DNA of 64,000 nt from Georgenia daeguensis (GTDB lineage Bacteria; Actinomycetota; Actinomycetes; Actinomycetales; Actinomycetaceae). Shown one piece after another: positions 10,203-18,789 of the stretch (its first letter is position 1; each line of letters starts with the position of its first letter). The stretch spans positions 62,001 to 126,000 of the forward strand of contig NZ_BAABBA010000001.1 in NCBI RefSeq assembly GCF_039537705.1. Direction: 5' to 3'. Made by a program: the position numbers and the translations under genes. The notes beneath the pieces are model-generated. The model was not told where the DNA came from. It did no database searches and saw only the letters and a list, made by a program, of their open reading frames with translations.

Positions 10203-11693
10203 TCAGCGCGGTTGCTCGAGCGTGCGCAGCGCGCAGGTGGCGGGCCCCTCCAGCACCTGCCCGTCCGCGGCGAAGCGGGAGCCGTGCAGCGGGCAGTCCC
10301 ACGTGTGCTCGGCGTCGTTCCACGAGACGACGCCGCCCAGATGCGTGCACGAGGCGGTCAGCCGCCGCGTGACGCCGTCCACGGTGCTCACGGCCACGTC
10401 GTGGCCCGCGTCCCGCTCCACCCGGCCCTGCCCCTCGGGCGGGACGACGGCGGAGGAGTGGACCCGCGGGCTGAGCTTGTCGCGGGCCAGGCGGGAGGCG
10501 ACACCGGCGTTGAGGGTCACCACCTTGTCGAGGCCGGCGAGGCCGCCGGGCCGCCAGGTGCGCAGCGGGTGGGTCCAGATCATCTGGCCCTCGAGGATGG
10601 CCGAGGAGATCGCCAGCGCGGCCGCCGGACCCATGGCGAGGCCCCACTTGTCGAAGCCGGTGGCCACCAGCACCCGGTCCGACCGGGGCAGCAGCGGCCC
10701 CACCGACGGCAGCTCGTCGGTGCCGCGGTAGTCCTGCGCGGCCCACACGTGGGTCGGCACGGCGCCCGGGAACAGCTCGGTGACCCAGCGGGTGAGCTCC
10801 ATGACGAGCTCTCGCGTGGACACCGCCCTTCCCACGGGATGGCCGGCACCGGCGACGACCAGCCGTTCGCCGTCTGCGGTCGGGGCGGTACGCAGGGAGC
10901 GGAACGGCTCGTCGCCGGTGATGGCCATGACCTGCGGCAGCGGCCCGGGGACGTCCAGGGCCAGGGCGTGCGTGCGGTGCGGCGACAGCCGCGCGAAGAA
11001 GGCGCCGCGGTCGAGGACGGGCGTGCCCGTGGCCAGGACCACCCGGTCGGCCGCCACCTCCACCTCTCCCACGGCGACCCGGTTGGGCGAGCCCTGGTGC
11101 AGCCCGTGGACGCGGCTGTTCTCGAAGATCTCCCCGCCGTGGCGCTCGATGTCGCGCGCCAGCGCGAGGACGAGGTCCATGGTGTCCAGCTGCGCCTGGT
11201 CCGGCAGGCGGGCCACGCCGAAGGTGGGCATCGGCAGGCCCGCGTCCTCCAGCCACTCCACCGGCAGCTGCGCCTCGTGGGCGGCGTCGTGAACCTCGCC
11301 GACCCGGTCGCGGCCCCCGGGGCTCTGCGCGACCACGAGATCGGGGCGGGTCTGGAAGGGGACGTCGTGCTCCGTGCAGTAGCGCAGCAGCCACTGCTGC
11401 CCCTCCCGGTTGGCCTCGACGTAGGTGCGCAGCGTGGCGGTGGAGTGGCGGCGAGCGACGCGGGCCAGCTTGGTCCCCTGCAGCAGGGTGACCTTCCCGG
11501 TGCTGTTCCCGGTGGTCACCGCGCCGAGGCGCCGGGCCTCGAGCAGGGCGACGGAGGCGCCCGCGCGGGCGAGGAGCAGCGCCGTCGTCAGGCCGGTCAG
11601 GCCCCCGCCGACCACGGCCACGTCGCAGGAGCGCCCCGGCGGGACGCCGGGATAGGCGGGGAGGTCGGGGCGGTCCAGCCAGAGCGAGGTCAT
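10203..11693 (-). CDS. FAD-dependent oxidoreductase with C-terminal Rieske domain (YhfW-like)
   Basis: A 496-residue flavoprotein. The N-terminal dinucleotide-binding motif is VAVVGGGLTGLTTALLLARAG (about residues 24-44) of the DAO superfamily, with a second FAD contact near LVATGFDKWGLAMGPAAALA. The last 90 residues are a Rieske [2Fe-2S] domain with both ligand pairs, CTHLGG (C-x-H) and CPLHGSRF (C-x2-H), spaced 18 residues apart. The architecture matches Bacillus YhfW and actinobacterial homologues; substrate unknown. The ATG at 11693 has GGAGGT at good spacing, which excludes the longer Arg-rich extension. Cytoplasmic, no signal peptide. Confidence 0.92.
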   Translation of the reverse strand: MTSLWLDRPDLPAYPGVPPGRSCDVAVVGGGLTGLTTALLLARAGASVALLEARRLGAVTTGNSTGKVTLLQGTKLARVARRHSTATLRTYVEANREGQQWLLRYCTEHDVPFQTRPDLVVAQSPGGRDRVGEVHDAAHEAQLPVEWLEDAGLPMPTFGVARLPDQAQLDTMDLVLALARDIERHGGEIFENSRVHGLHQGSPNRVAVGEVEVAADRVVLATGTPVLDRGAFFARLSPHRTHALALDVPGPLPQVMAITGDEPFRSLRTAPTADGERLVVAGAGHPVGRAVSTRELVMELTRWVTELFPGAVPTHVWAAQDYRGTDELPSVGPLLPRSDRVLVATGFDKWGLAMGPAAALAISSAILEGQMIWTHPLRTWRPGGLAGLDKVVTLNAGVASRLARDKLSPRVHSSAVVPPEGQGRVERDAGHDVAVSTVDGVTRRLTASCTHLGGVVSWNDAEHTWDCPLHGSRFAADGQVLEGPATCALRTLEQPR

Positions 11694-11899
11694 CGCACAC
11701 CTCCGGGTCGGGTGCCCCCATCGTGGCCGGGAGCGGCCCCGACAGCCACCGGAACGGCGCTTCGCCGGGGCGCGACGACGCCGGGCCGCGAGCGCGCCTG
11801 TCCGACGACGAAGGGCACCAGGCCGGCGTCGTCCGCCGATCTGGTGCCCCGCGGTGGCGTGCCGGGTCCGGGCGCGGTGCACGGGCCGGGAGGGCTGGC

Positions 11900-12127
11900 T
11901 CAGCCCTTGATGCGCGAGGCCAGGAACTTCTTGCCCATCTCCGCGCCCTTGCGGCTGTCCGCCTGGGCCTTGCGGAAGAAGTCCGCGACCTCGTTGTCAC
12001 CGTCGCGCTCGGCGTCCTTGATGTAGGTCTCCAGGCGCAGCGCGTTCTCGAGACACGCCTGGGTGAACCACAGGAGGTTGTAGTCCTTGTCCTTGGTGCC
12101 GGTGACGGCGCCGGTCTCGTTGCTCAT
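11900..12127 (-). CDS. small conserved actinobacterial protein
   Basis: A 75-residue protein, highly charged and helical, with the conserved-looking stretch DYNLLWFTQACLENALRLET followed by ADFFRKAQADSRKGAEMGKK. I recognise the type as a small conserved hypothetical of Gram-positive actinobacteria but know no function. ATG 12127 has GGGAG upstream at correct spacing. It is isolated, about 205 bp from the FAD/Rieske gene start and 112 bp from the PfkB gene end. Confidence 0.8.
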   Translation of the reverse strand: MSNETGAVTGTKDKDYNLLWFTQACLENALRLETYIKDAERDGDNEVADFFRKAQADSRKGAEMGKKFLASRIKG

Positions 12128-12239
12128 GCTCGTCTCCCTCTCTTTCTCGCTGCTGCTCGATCGGTCGGGTCGTGCAAGATCCACGGTGCCCGGACGGCGG
12201 CGGGCCTCGCAACCGGAGGGCCTCCGTGGTCCGGCCGGG

Positions 12240-13208
12240 TCAGACGTCCTCGACCCCCACCCGCCCCGCGAAGGCCTCGATCTGGTCGCGCCGCCCCGTG
12301 CCCAGGCCCCGGCGGGTGACGTTGAGGGCGCCGGCGGCCGCGCCGAGCCGGACCGCCTCGTCGAGGCCGGCGCCCCGGGCCAGGGCGACGGCGATCCCGG
12401 CCGTCATGGAGTCCCCGGCACCCTTGTTCTCGCGCGTGCTCACCGTCGGGGCGGTGAAGAGGCGCGCCTCCTCGCCGGTGACGACGAGGGTGGGGTCCCC
12501 GGCGCGGGAAACCACCAGCGCGCTCAGGCCCTCCTCGAGCATCCGCCGGCCGGCGTCCCGCAGCGTGCCGACGTCGGCGTCGTCGGCGAAACCGCCGTCG
12601 ACCATCTCCTCGTGGCTGATCTTCAGGACCACCCCCTCGGCCTGCAGGACCTGCCGGACGTGGTCGCCGGAGAGGTCGGCCACCACGGGCCTGCCCGCGG
12701 CCCGCAGGTCCTTGGCGAGCCGGCCGAAGAAGTCGTCGGGGACGCCCAGGTCGGCGTCGGCCCCGGTGAGGACGGCGAGGTCGGCGTCCATGGCGTGGAC
12801 CAGCATGGTGCCGTAGAGGTCGTCCTGGGCGTGGCGGTCGAGGGCGGGGCTGCGCATCACCACGAGCTCCTCACGCTCGCCGGCGCGGTAGTCGAGGACG
12901 TGGGCGGAGATCCCGGGGGTGCTGGTGGTCCGCAGGTCCAGCCCCTCCGCCCGCGCGAGGGCCGCGGCCGCGACGCCGGTCTCGCCGCCGAACGGCGCGC
13001 AGACGACGGCGCGAGCCCCGAGCGTCGTCGCCATCCGCGCGACCCAGAGCCCCTGCCCGCCGGCGTGGACGTGCACCTGGGGCTCGTCGTCGTCACGGAG
13101 GGTCTCGATCGTGACCTCCAGCAGGGGAGCGACGGCGAGGACGCAGAGGGTGACGGCGTCCGCCGGCGTCCCGGTGGGGCTCTCGGAGGTGGGTGCGGGC
13201 TCGCTCAT
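12240..13208 (-). CDS. PfkB-family carbohydrate kinase (1-phosphofructokinase-like)
   Basis: A 322-residue ribokinase/PfkB-type sugar kinase that phosphorylates a sugar or sugar phosphate with ATP. The N-terminal substrate lid shows the family Gly pair (AGGQGLWVARMATTLGA) and the C-terminal signature is NKGAGDSMTAGIAVALARG, with the catalytic base Asp in GAGDS. The pattern is closest to the 1-phosphofructokinase/tagatose-6-phosphate kinase branch, but the natural substrate is not determined. ATG 13208 has GAGGAG upstream. It is divergent from the sugar ABC importer and shares its 300-bp regulatory region, which suggests a common sugar and a common repressor. Confidence 0.87.
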   Translation of the reverse strand: MSEPAPTSESPTGTPADAVTLCVLAVAPLLEVTIETLRDDDEPQVHVHAGGQGLWVARMATTLGARAVVCAPFGGETGVAAAALARAEGLDLRTTSTPGISAHVLDYRAGEREELVVMRSPALDRHAQDDLYGTMLVHAMDADLAVLTGADADLGVPDDFFGRLAKDLRAAGRPVVADLSGDHVRQVLQAEGVVLKISHEEMVDGGFADDADVGTLRDAGRRMLEEGLSALVVSRAGDPTLVVTGEEARLFTAPTVSTRENKGAGDSMTAGIAVALARGAGLDEAVRLGAAAGALNVTRRGLGTGRRDQIEAFAGRVGVEDV

Positions 13209-13367
13209 GCGGGGTGTCTCCTCGGTGGTGCGGGGTGGCTGTGAGGCCACCTTCGTGAGTATCACCGCCCCCCGGCGTCGTCGCACTCGCGTCGTCGGAA
13301 AGGAGCCCGGGGGCACCCGGCCTGTGAGGGAGAAGTGGCACCTTTCGGCACCATCGTGCGGAACGCC

Positions 13368-13381
13368 GAGAAGCGCTTCTC
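13368..13381. promoter_or_regulatory. perfect 14-bp palindrome, candidate LacI-family operator 1
   Basis: GAGAAGCGCTTCTC is a perfect palindrome with the central CG step typical of LacI-family operators. It sits in the intergenic region between the PfkB kinase and the sugar ABC importer. A second near-copy is centred 21 bp away, two helical turns. No LacI-type regulator gene is in the window. Confidence 0.65.
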
Positions 13382-13387
13382 GTGCGG

Positions 13388-13401
13388 GAGTAGCGCTTCT
13401 G
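13388..13401. promoter_or_regulatory. candidate LacI-family operator 2
   Basis: GAGTAGCGCTTCTG shares the AGCGCTTCT half with operator 1 and is an imperfect palindrome about the same central CG. Same helical face as operator 1. Confidence 0.5.
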
Positions 13402-13415
13402 TGCCACCGTGAGGG

Positions 13416-13435
13416 GTCCGACGACGTCGTCGGAC
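13416..13435. promoter_or_regulatory. perfect 20-bp palindrome followed by A5
   Basis: GTCCGACGACGTCGTCGGAC reads the same on both strands and is followed by five A residues, rare in this GC-rich window. It lies 73 bp before the ABC importer start. It could be an operator or, as RNA, a loopless hairpin; a shorter 7-bp stem (CCCGGCG/CGCCGGG, 13441-13463) follows. Confidence 0.5.
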
Positions 13436-13508
13436 AAAAACCCGGCGGCAGGGGGTCGCCGGGAGGACGCGGGCAGGAATGCCCCACGGACCTGGAAGGT
13501 GTGGGTCG

Positions 13509-14918
13509 ATGAGGAGATCCGTCGCTCGTCTGGTGGTGAGCGCCTCAGCGGTCGCTCTGGTGCTCGGAGCGTGCGCGCAGGGGACCGGAGGCGGTTCCGA
13601 CGAGGGGACCGGGGCCGGCGGGGACGGTGCCGGGGAGTTCGACCCCGAGGCCGAGCTCAGCGGCACGCTCGACGTCATGGGCTTCGGCGCGGGCGACGAG
13701 ATCGCGACGACCCGCGTGGAGCGCGCGGAGGAGGCCCTCGGCGAGGGCGTCGAGGTCAAGCTGGTCGAGGGCGACCTCGACATCCAGCAGTTCCTCTCCG
13801 CCGTCGCCTCCGGGGAGCCGCCTGAGCTCATCTACGCCAACCGCGACCAGATCGGCACGTTCGCCTCGCGCGGCGCGATCATCCCGCTCACCCAGTGCAT
13901 CGCCGGCGAGGGCATCGTCACGGAGGACTTCCGTGAGCCGGCCCTGAACCAGGTCACGTTCGACGGCGAGGTCTACGGCATCCCGGAGTTCAACGCGGTG
14001 CAGGTCACCATGGCCAACTCCGAGCTGCTCGACGCCGCCGGGCTGAGCATCGAGGACGTCAACGGCTCGGACTGGGAGGCGATCAGCGCCGCCAACGAGG
14101 CCCTGAAGAAGGGGGACGGCAACTCGTTGAGCGTCATCGGCTACGACTCCAAGCTTCCCGAGTTCCTGCCCCTGTGGGCGCACGCGAACGGCACCGACCT
14201 CATCTCCGAGGACGGCCGGACGGCCCAGCTCAACGACCCCAAGGTGGTCGAGGCGCTCGAGTGGGCGCTCTCCATCTACGACGACCAGGGCGGCTTCGCG
14301 GCGGTCAAGGCCTTCCGCGACTCGGCCGACTTCTTCGGCGCCGGCAACCAGTTCGCCACGAACACCCTCGGGGCCATGCCGATGGAGCAGTGGTACATCA
14401 ACGTCCTCAACGACGTCTCCCCGGACGCGCCGCTGGCGTTCGACGCCGTGCACGACCGCAACGGGGACCCGGTGGCGTACGCCAGCGGGTCGGCGTGGGC
14501 CATCCCGAAGGGGACCGAGAACCCGGGTGCCGCGTGCCGCTGGGCGCGCGTGATGACCGAGGTGGACAGCTGGGTGGCCGCCGCCGAGGAGCGCAAGCGG
14601 CTGCGCGCCGAGGAGGGCAAGCCGTTCACCGGCGTGCTCACCGGTAACGAGGCCGCCGACGAGGCGGTGCGCGAGCTGGTCGAGCCGAGCGGCGACGAGG
14701 TCTGGGACGCCGGTGTGGCGGCCATGTACGAGGCCAACGACAACACGTTCTCCCTGCCGGCCAACCCCGCCGACTCTGAGTTCAAGACCGCTTGGCAGGA
14801 CGCGGTGAACAGCGTGCTCAACGGGCAGGCCGAGCCCCAGGAGGTGCTGGACGCGGCGCAGGAGACGGCCCAGGCCGCGCTCGACGACGCCTGGCAGAAG
14901 TGGGAGCAGGAGGGCTAG
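13509..14918 (+). CDS. sugar ABC transporter substrate-binding lipoprotein
   Basis: A 469-residue extracellular solute-binding protein of family 1. The signal peptide ends in the lipobox LGAC (Cys about residue 22), followed by an acidic Gly-rich linker, then the periplasmic-binding fold (TLDVMGFGAGDEIATTRVER; YGIPEFNAVQVTMANSELLD; ASGSAWAIPKGTENPGAACR). Members deliver mono- or oligosaccharides to MalFG-type permeases. ATG 13509 has GGAAGG upstream. First gene of a three-gene operon with two permeases; there is no ATPase gene, so a shared MsmK/UgpC-type ATPase encoded elsewhere is expected. Operator candidates upstream suggest repression in the absence of the sugar. Confidence 0.93.
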   Translation: MRRSVARLVVSASAVALVLGACAQGTGGGSDEGTGAGGDGAGEFDPEAELSGTLDVMGFGAGDEIATTRVERAEEALGEGVEVKLVEGDLDIQQFLSAVASGEPPELIYANRDQIGTFASRGAIIPLTQCIAGEGIVTEDFREPALNQVTFDGEVYGIPEFNAVQVTMANSELLDAAGLSIEDVNGSDWEAISAANEALKKGDGNSLSVIGYDSKLPEFLPLWAHANGTDLISEDGRTAQLNDPKVVEALEWALSIYDDQGGFAAVKAFRDSADFFGAGNQFATNTLGAMPMEQWYINVLNDVSPDAPLAFDAVHDRNGDPVAYASGSAWAIPKGTENPGAACRWARVMTEVDSWVAAAEERKRLRAEEGKPFTGVLTGNEAADEAVRELVEPSGDEVWDAGVAAMYEANDNTFSLPANPADSEFKTAWQDAVNSVLNGQAEPQEVLDAAQETAQAALDDAWQKWEQEG

Positions 14919-14921
14919 ACC

Positions 14922-15878
14922 ATGGCCACCGTCGTCGACTCCACCGCGTCGGAGGAGCGCGCCAGGGCGGTGGCACGGAGAAGGAGGGGGCGGCGCGACA
15001 CCCGCGCCGCCCTGCTCTTCATCAGCCCGTGGATCGTCGGCTTCCTGGTCTTCCACGCCTGGCCCGTGCTCTACAGCGCCTACCTCTCCCTGACGGACTA
15101 CGACGTCATCAACGACCCGAACTTCGTCGGGCTCGACAACTACCGCCGTCTGTTCGAGGACGAGAAGATCGCGCTCGCGCTGGGCAACACCTTCTTCTAC
15201 GCCGCGATCCAGGTGCCGCTGTACATCGTGGTCTCCCTGGGCCTGGCCATGCTGCTCAACCAGGCAGGGCGGGCCGCCGGCTTCTTCCGGACCGCCTTCT
15301 ACCTGCCGAACATGACCCCGCCCGTCGCGGTCGGCGTGCTGCTGCTCCTGGTGTTCAACGGGCAGAACGGGCTGATCAACGAGGTGCTGGGGTTCTTCGG
15401 CATCGACGGCCCGAACTGGACCACCGACCAGACCTGGATCAAGCCGGCCATCATCCTCACGAGCCTGTGGTCCGTGGGCTCGTCGGTGATCATCCTGCTC
15501 GCCGCGCTGCGCAACGTCCCCCAGGAGCTCTACGACGCCGCCCGCGTCGACGGCGCGAACGCGTGGCAGCGCACCGTGCGGATCACCATCCCGATGATCT
15601 CCGGCGCACTGTTCTTCGTGTTCATCGTCAACTCGATCGCCGCGTTCCAGACCTTCACCGAGGCGTACACGGCCTTCTTCGGGTCGGGCAACACCACGTA
15701 CAGCAACGACGCGGCGCTGTTCTACGTGATCTACCTGTTCCAGCAGGCGTTCGAGTTCCTCAACATGGGCTACGCCTCGGCGATGGCCTGGGTGCTCTTC
15801 GTGATCATCCTGATCATCACCCTTGTCCAGCTGAAGGTGTCCAAGCGGTTCGTCTACCTCGAGGGGGAGCAGCGATGA
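14922..15878 (+). CDS. sugar ABC transporter permease (MalF type)
   Basis: A 318-residue permease with six predicted membrane helices. The cytoplasmic EAA loop that contacts the ATPase is QELYDAARVDGANAWQRTVR, with the invariant Gly. The N-terminal RRDTRAALLFISPWIVGFLVF helix and SLTDYDVINDPNFVGLDNYR loop are standard for this subfamily. The ATG is 3 bp after the binding-protein stop and the stop overlaps the next start (ATGA). Confidence 0.95.
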   Translation: MATVVDSTASEERARAVARRRRGRRDTRAALLFISPWIVGFLVFHAWPVLYSAYLSLTDYDVINDPNFVGLDNYRRLFEDEKIALALGNTFFYAAIQVPLYIVVSLGLAMLLNQAGRAAGFFRTAFYLPNMTPPVAVGVLLLLVFNGQNGLINEVLGFFGIDGPNWTTDQTWIKPAIILTSLWSVGSSVIILLAALRNVPQELYDAARVDGANAWQRTVRITIPMISGALFFVFIVNSIAAFQTFTEAYTAFFGSGNTTYSNDAALFYVIYLFQQAFEFLNMGYASAMAWVLFVIILIITLVQLKVSKRFVYLEGEQR

Positions 15879-16831
15879 GTACCCCGTCCCTCGATCTCGA
15901 CCGTGTCCGTGAAACCCCCGTCGTGCCCACCGCCGGCGGCCCCGTCGGGACGCCCGGCGACGGCTCGCCCGGGCGCGGGCGCAACGGCGACCGCCGGCCG
16001 ACCCGGTGGACGGCCGGCCGGATCGCGATCGTGGCGGCGCTGGTCGCCCTCACGGTCGTCTTCGTCTACCCGTTCGTCTGGCTGGTCAGCGCCTCCTTCA
16101 AGCCGCGCGGGGAGGTCTTCGACAACAAGCTGATCCCGGAGACCTTCACCTTCCAGAACTACATCGACGTGTGGGCCGAGGCACCGATGCTTCTCTGGCT
16201 CGGCAACACCCTCCTCGTCACGGTCCTCGCGGCGGTCACGGTGACCTTCTCCAGCGCCCTGGTGGCGTGGGGGTTCGCCTACTTCCGGTTCAAGGGGCGC
16301 GACGCGCTCTTCGGCCTGGTGCTCGCCACGATGATGCTGCCCGGCGCGGTGACGATGGTGCCGGTCTTCCTCATCTGGAACTCGCTGGGCATGGTCAACA
16401 CCCTCACGCCGCTGTGGGCCGGCAACCTCTTCGGCAGCGCCTTCTACATCTTCCTGCTCCGTCAGTTCTTCATGGGGCTGCCGCGGGAGACGTTCGAGGC
16501 GGCGAAGATCGACGGCGCGAACAACTGGACCATGTTCACCCGCATCGCGCTGCCCCTGACGAAGCCGGCGATGATCGTCACGCTCATCTTCGAGTTCCAG
16601 GCGGCGTGGACGGACCTCATGCGGCCGCTGATCTACCTGCGCGACTCGGACAAGTTCACGATCCCGCGCGGTCTGAAGGCGCTGCTGGACCAGTTCGGGT
16701 TCGGCGGGGAGTGGCACTGGGAGATCGTCGTGACCGCCAGCGTCATCACCACCGTCCCGATGATCATCCTGTTCTTCCTCGGGCAGCGGCACTTCGTGCA
16801 GGGGATCGCCACTACCGGCGCGAAGGGCTGA
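15875..16831 (+). CDS. sugar ABC transporter permease (MalG type)
   Basis: A 318-residue permease. After a disordered Pro/Gly/Arg-rich N-terminus of about 45 residues it has six helices; the EAA loop is RETFEAAKIDGANNWTMFTR, and the end FLGQRHFVQGIATTGAKG is the MalG-type C-terminus. Start overlaps the upstream stop by 4 bp, so translational coupling is likely. Last gene of the importer operon; a strong stem-loop follows. Confidence 0.95.
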   Translation: MSTPSLDLDRVRETPVVPTAGGPVGTPGDGSPGRGRNGDRRPTRWTAGRIAIVAALVALTVVFVYPFVWLVSASFKPRGEVFDNKLIPETFTFQNYIDVWAEAPMLLWLGNTLLVTVLAAVTVTFSSALVAWGFAYFRFKGRDALFGLVLATMMLPGAVTMVPVFLIWNSLGMVNTLTPLWAGNLFGSAFYIFLLRQFFMGLPRETFEAAKIDGANNWTMFTRIALPLTKPAMIVTLIFEFQAAWTDLMRPLIYLRDSDKFTIPRGLKALLDQFGFGGEWHWEIVVTASVITTVPMIILFFLGQRHFVQGIATTGAKG

Positions 16832-16854
16832 GCGCCGGCCCGGGCTCGGTGCCT

Positions 16855-16896
16855 GCCAGGACGCCGCCCCTCCCTGCCCGGACGCCGCCCCTCCCA
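16855..16896. repeat. 21-bp tandem duplication after the importer operon
   Basis: Two adjacent 21-bp units (16855-16875, 16876-16896) share the core GGACGCCGCCCCTCCC. The second copy supplies the left arm of the terminator hairpin. Confidence 0.85.
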
Positions 16897-16913
16897 GCTC
16901 GGGGGCGGCGTCC
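16880..16913. terminator. 12-bp stem-loop between convergent operons
   Basis: GGACGCCGCCCC (16880-16891) pairs perfectly with GGGGCGGCGTCC (16902-16913) around a 10-base loop. It lies between the ABC importer and the convergent uidA, so it could serve both; no T-tract. Confidence 0.65.
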
Positions 16914-16934
16914 GTGTCCCGCGGCGCGGCCTGC

Positions 16935-18707
16935 TCAGCCGCGCCAGCGCCTGCGGAGCGCGTGGGCCGCGGCCTTGGGCTGGCGGTCGCGGGTGAAGGC
17001 ACCCTTCTTGTTCCCGCCCACCCGCATGATCCCCGACGTCGTGGCGAAGTCGGCGAAGTTCCAGACGTGCTCCCCGACGACCGCCTCCACGCTGTCGAAC
17101 ACACGGTGGTTGGTCTCCAGGTAGGCGATCTGGTACTCCTCCGACCACGGCTCCGGGACGATGCTGTGCTGACCGGGGTAGGTGTCGGCGCCGTACTCGG
17201 TGATGATGATCGGCTTGCCGTCGGTCGACCATCCGTCGAGCTCCGCCCTGAAGTCGTGCTCGGCCGCCTCGAGGTCGCCGGTGTCGACGTACCAGCCGTA
17301 GTACCGGTTGAGCATGAGGACGTCGCCGAACTGCGAGACGCGGCACTTGCCGTGCGGGGCGAGCATGACGTTGACGAACCCGACCGGCCGGGTGGGGTCG
17401 GCCTCCCGGGCGACGTCGAAGAGCGGCCGGAAGTAGTTCTCCGCGGCCTCTGTCTCGGACTCCGGCTCGTTGGCGATGCTCCACAGCACGACGCTCGGGT
17501 GGTTCTTGTCGCGGGCGATCAGCTCACGGATCGCCTGGGCGTGCACCTCCTGGGTGACGTCGTTGGCGGTCTCCGGGGAGAACGTCGTGTAGCCCTGGCC
17601 GCCGAAGATGCCGCCGCCGATGCCCATGTTCAGCCCGACCGCGGCGGTCTCGTCGATGACGACGACGCCCTGGCGGTCCGCGTGCTCGAGCACGTCCTCC
17701 GAGTACGGGTAGTGGGACGTGCGGAAGGAGTTGGCGCCGATCCACTCCAGCAGCTCGAAGTCGTTGACGAGGTGGGCGTTGTTGTGCGCCTTGCCGATGA
17801 CCGCGTGGTCCTCGTGCATGCCGAAGCCCTTGAAGTAGAACGGCTCGCCGTTGATGAGGAACTGGGTGCCGCGCACCTCCACGGTCCGCACCCCCACCTT
17901 GAGGTGGTAGCTGTCCGCGGTGGCGCCGTCGCCGTCGACCAGCCTGGCCTCGAGGTCGTAGAGGTAGCCGTCGCCGGGGGCCCAGCGGTGCACGTCCGCC
18001 ACGGTCAGCGTGCCGGACGCGCCCGAGCCCGTGGCGACCTCCGCGCCGTCGGCGTCCCGGAGCACGACGGCGACGTCGGCGCCGCCGCCCTCGGTCTCCA
18101 CGGTGTACCCCACCGTCCCGGTGGTGCCGTCGAGCCCGGTGACGACGGTGAGGTCGGAGACGTGCGTCCGGGGGGTGGCGTAGAGCCAGACGGAGCGGTG
18201 CAGGCCGGCGTAGTTGAAGAAGTCGTGCCAGTACCGCTGCTTCTTCCCGCTGGCGGTCTCCTCGACGGCGCCCGGGGGGATGGACCGGAAGCTCAGCGTG
18301 TTGTTCACGACGACGGTGATGCGCACCTCCTCGCCCGGCGTGACGTGCTCGGTGACGTCGGCCTCGAAGGGGGTGTAGCCGCCCTCGTGCTCGGCGACCT
18401 GGGTCTCGCCCACCCAGACCACCGCCCGGTGGGTGGCGGACTCCAGGTTCAGCACGATGCGCTCGCCGGCCCAGCCCCGCGGCACGCGGACGACCGTCTG
18501 GTACCAGAGGTCGCCGAAGTAGTCGCGCACGGCGGCGTCGGCGACGACGTCGTTGAAGCTGGCGGGCACGGCCATCAGCCGCCTGCCGGGCAGCGGGCCC
18601 CGGTACCAGCCGGCGCTGCGGCCCTCACCGTCCGGGTCGAGGGCGAAGCGCCACAGCCCGTCGAGCTGCTTCTTCTCCCGGGTGGCGGTGTCCTGAGGGC
18701 GCAACAT
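16935..18707 (-). CDS. uidA: beta-glucuronidase (glycoside hydrolase family 2)
   Basis: A 590-residue cytoplasmic enzyme hydrolysing beta-D-glucuronides. It has the three GH2 domains: sugar-binding (LYPQ-type N-terminus), immunoglobulin-like and TIM barrel. The acid/base is Glu414 in SIANEPES and the nucleophile Glu504 in ITEYGAD. The carboxylate-binding pair Asn566 and Lys568 in RVGGNKKGAF is present, at the same numbers as in E. coli GUS, which separates glucuronidases from galactosidases. There is no signal peptide. ATG 18707 has GGAAGG upstream. Last gene of an operon with the GPH symporter and a kinase-like gene, so it acts on imported glucuronides. Confidence 0.95.
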   Translation of the reverse strand: MLRPQDTATREKKQLDGLWRFALDPDGEGRSAGWYRGPLPGRRLMAVPASFNDVVADAAVRDYFGDLWYQTVVRVPRGWAGERIVLNLESATHRAVVWVGETQVAEHEGGYTPFEADVTEHVTPGEEVRITVVVNNTLSFRSIPPGAVEETASGKKQRYWHDFFNYAGLHRSVWLYATPRTHVSDLTVVTGLDGTTGTVGYTVETEGGGADVAVVLRDADGAEVATGSGASGTLTVADVHRWAPGDGYLYDLEARLVDGDGATADSYHLKVGVRTVEVRGTQFLINGEPFYFKGFGMHEDHAVIGKAHNNAHLVNDFELLEWIGANSFRTSHYPYSEDVLEHADRQGVVVIDETAAVGLNMGIGGGIFGGQGYTTFSPETANDVTQEVHAQAIRELIARDKNHPSVVLWSIANEPESETEAAENYFRPLFDVAREADPTRPVGFVNVMLAPHGKCRVSQFGDVLMLNRYYGWYVDTGDLEAAEHDFRAELDGWSTDGKPIIITEYGADTYPGQHSIVPEPWSEEYQIAYLETNHRVFDSVEAVVGEHVWNFADFATTSGIMRVGGNKKGAFTRDRQPKAAAHALRRRWRG

Positions 18708-18789
18708 GGGGTTCGTTCCTTCCGTTCGCTGTCCGGCCGGCTGGCCGGGTCGGCATGGCGGTGGGCCTGGTGTCGACGACGACCGGTCG

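Noticed and set aside
13436..13440. A5 after the 20-bp palindrome as a terminator tail
   Set aside because: On the plus strand it is A, not T, and it lies upstream of a gene rather than after one.
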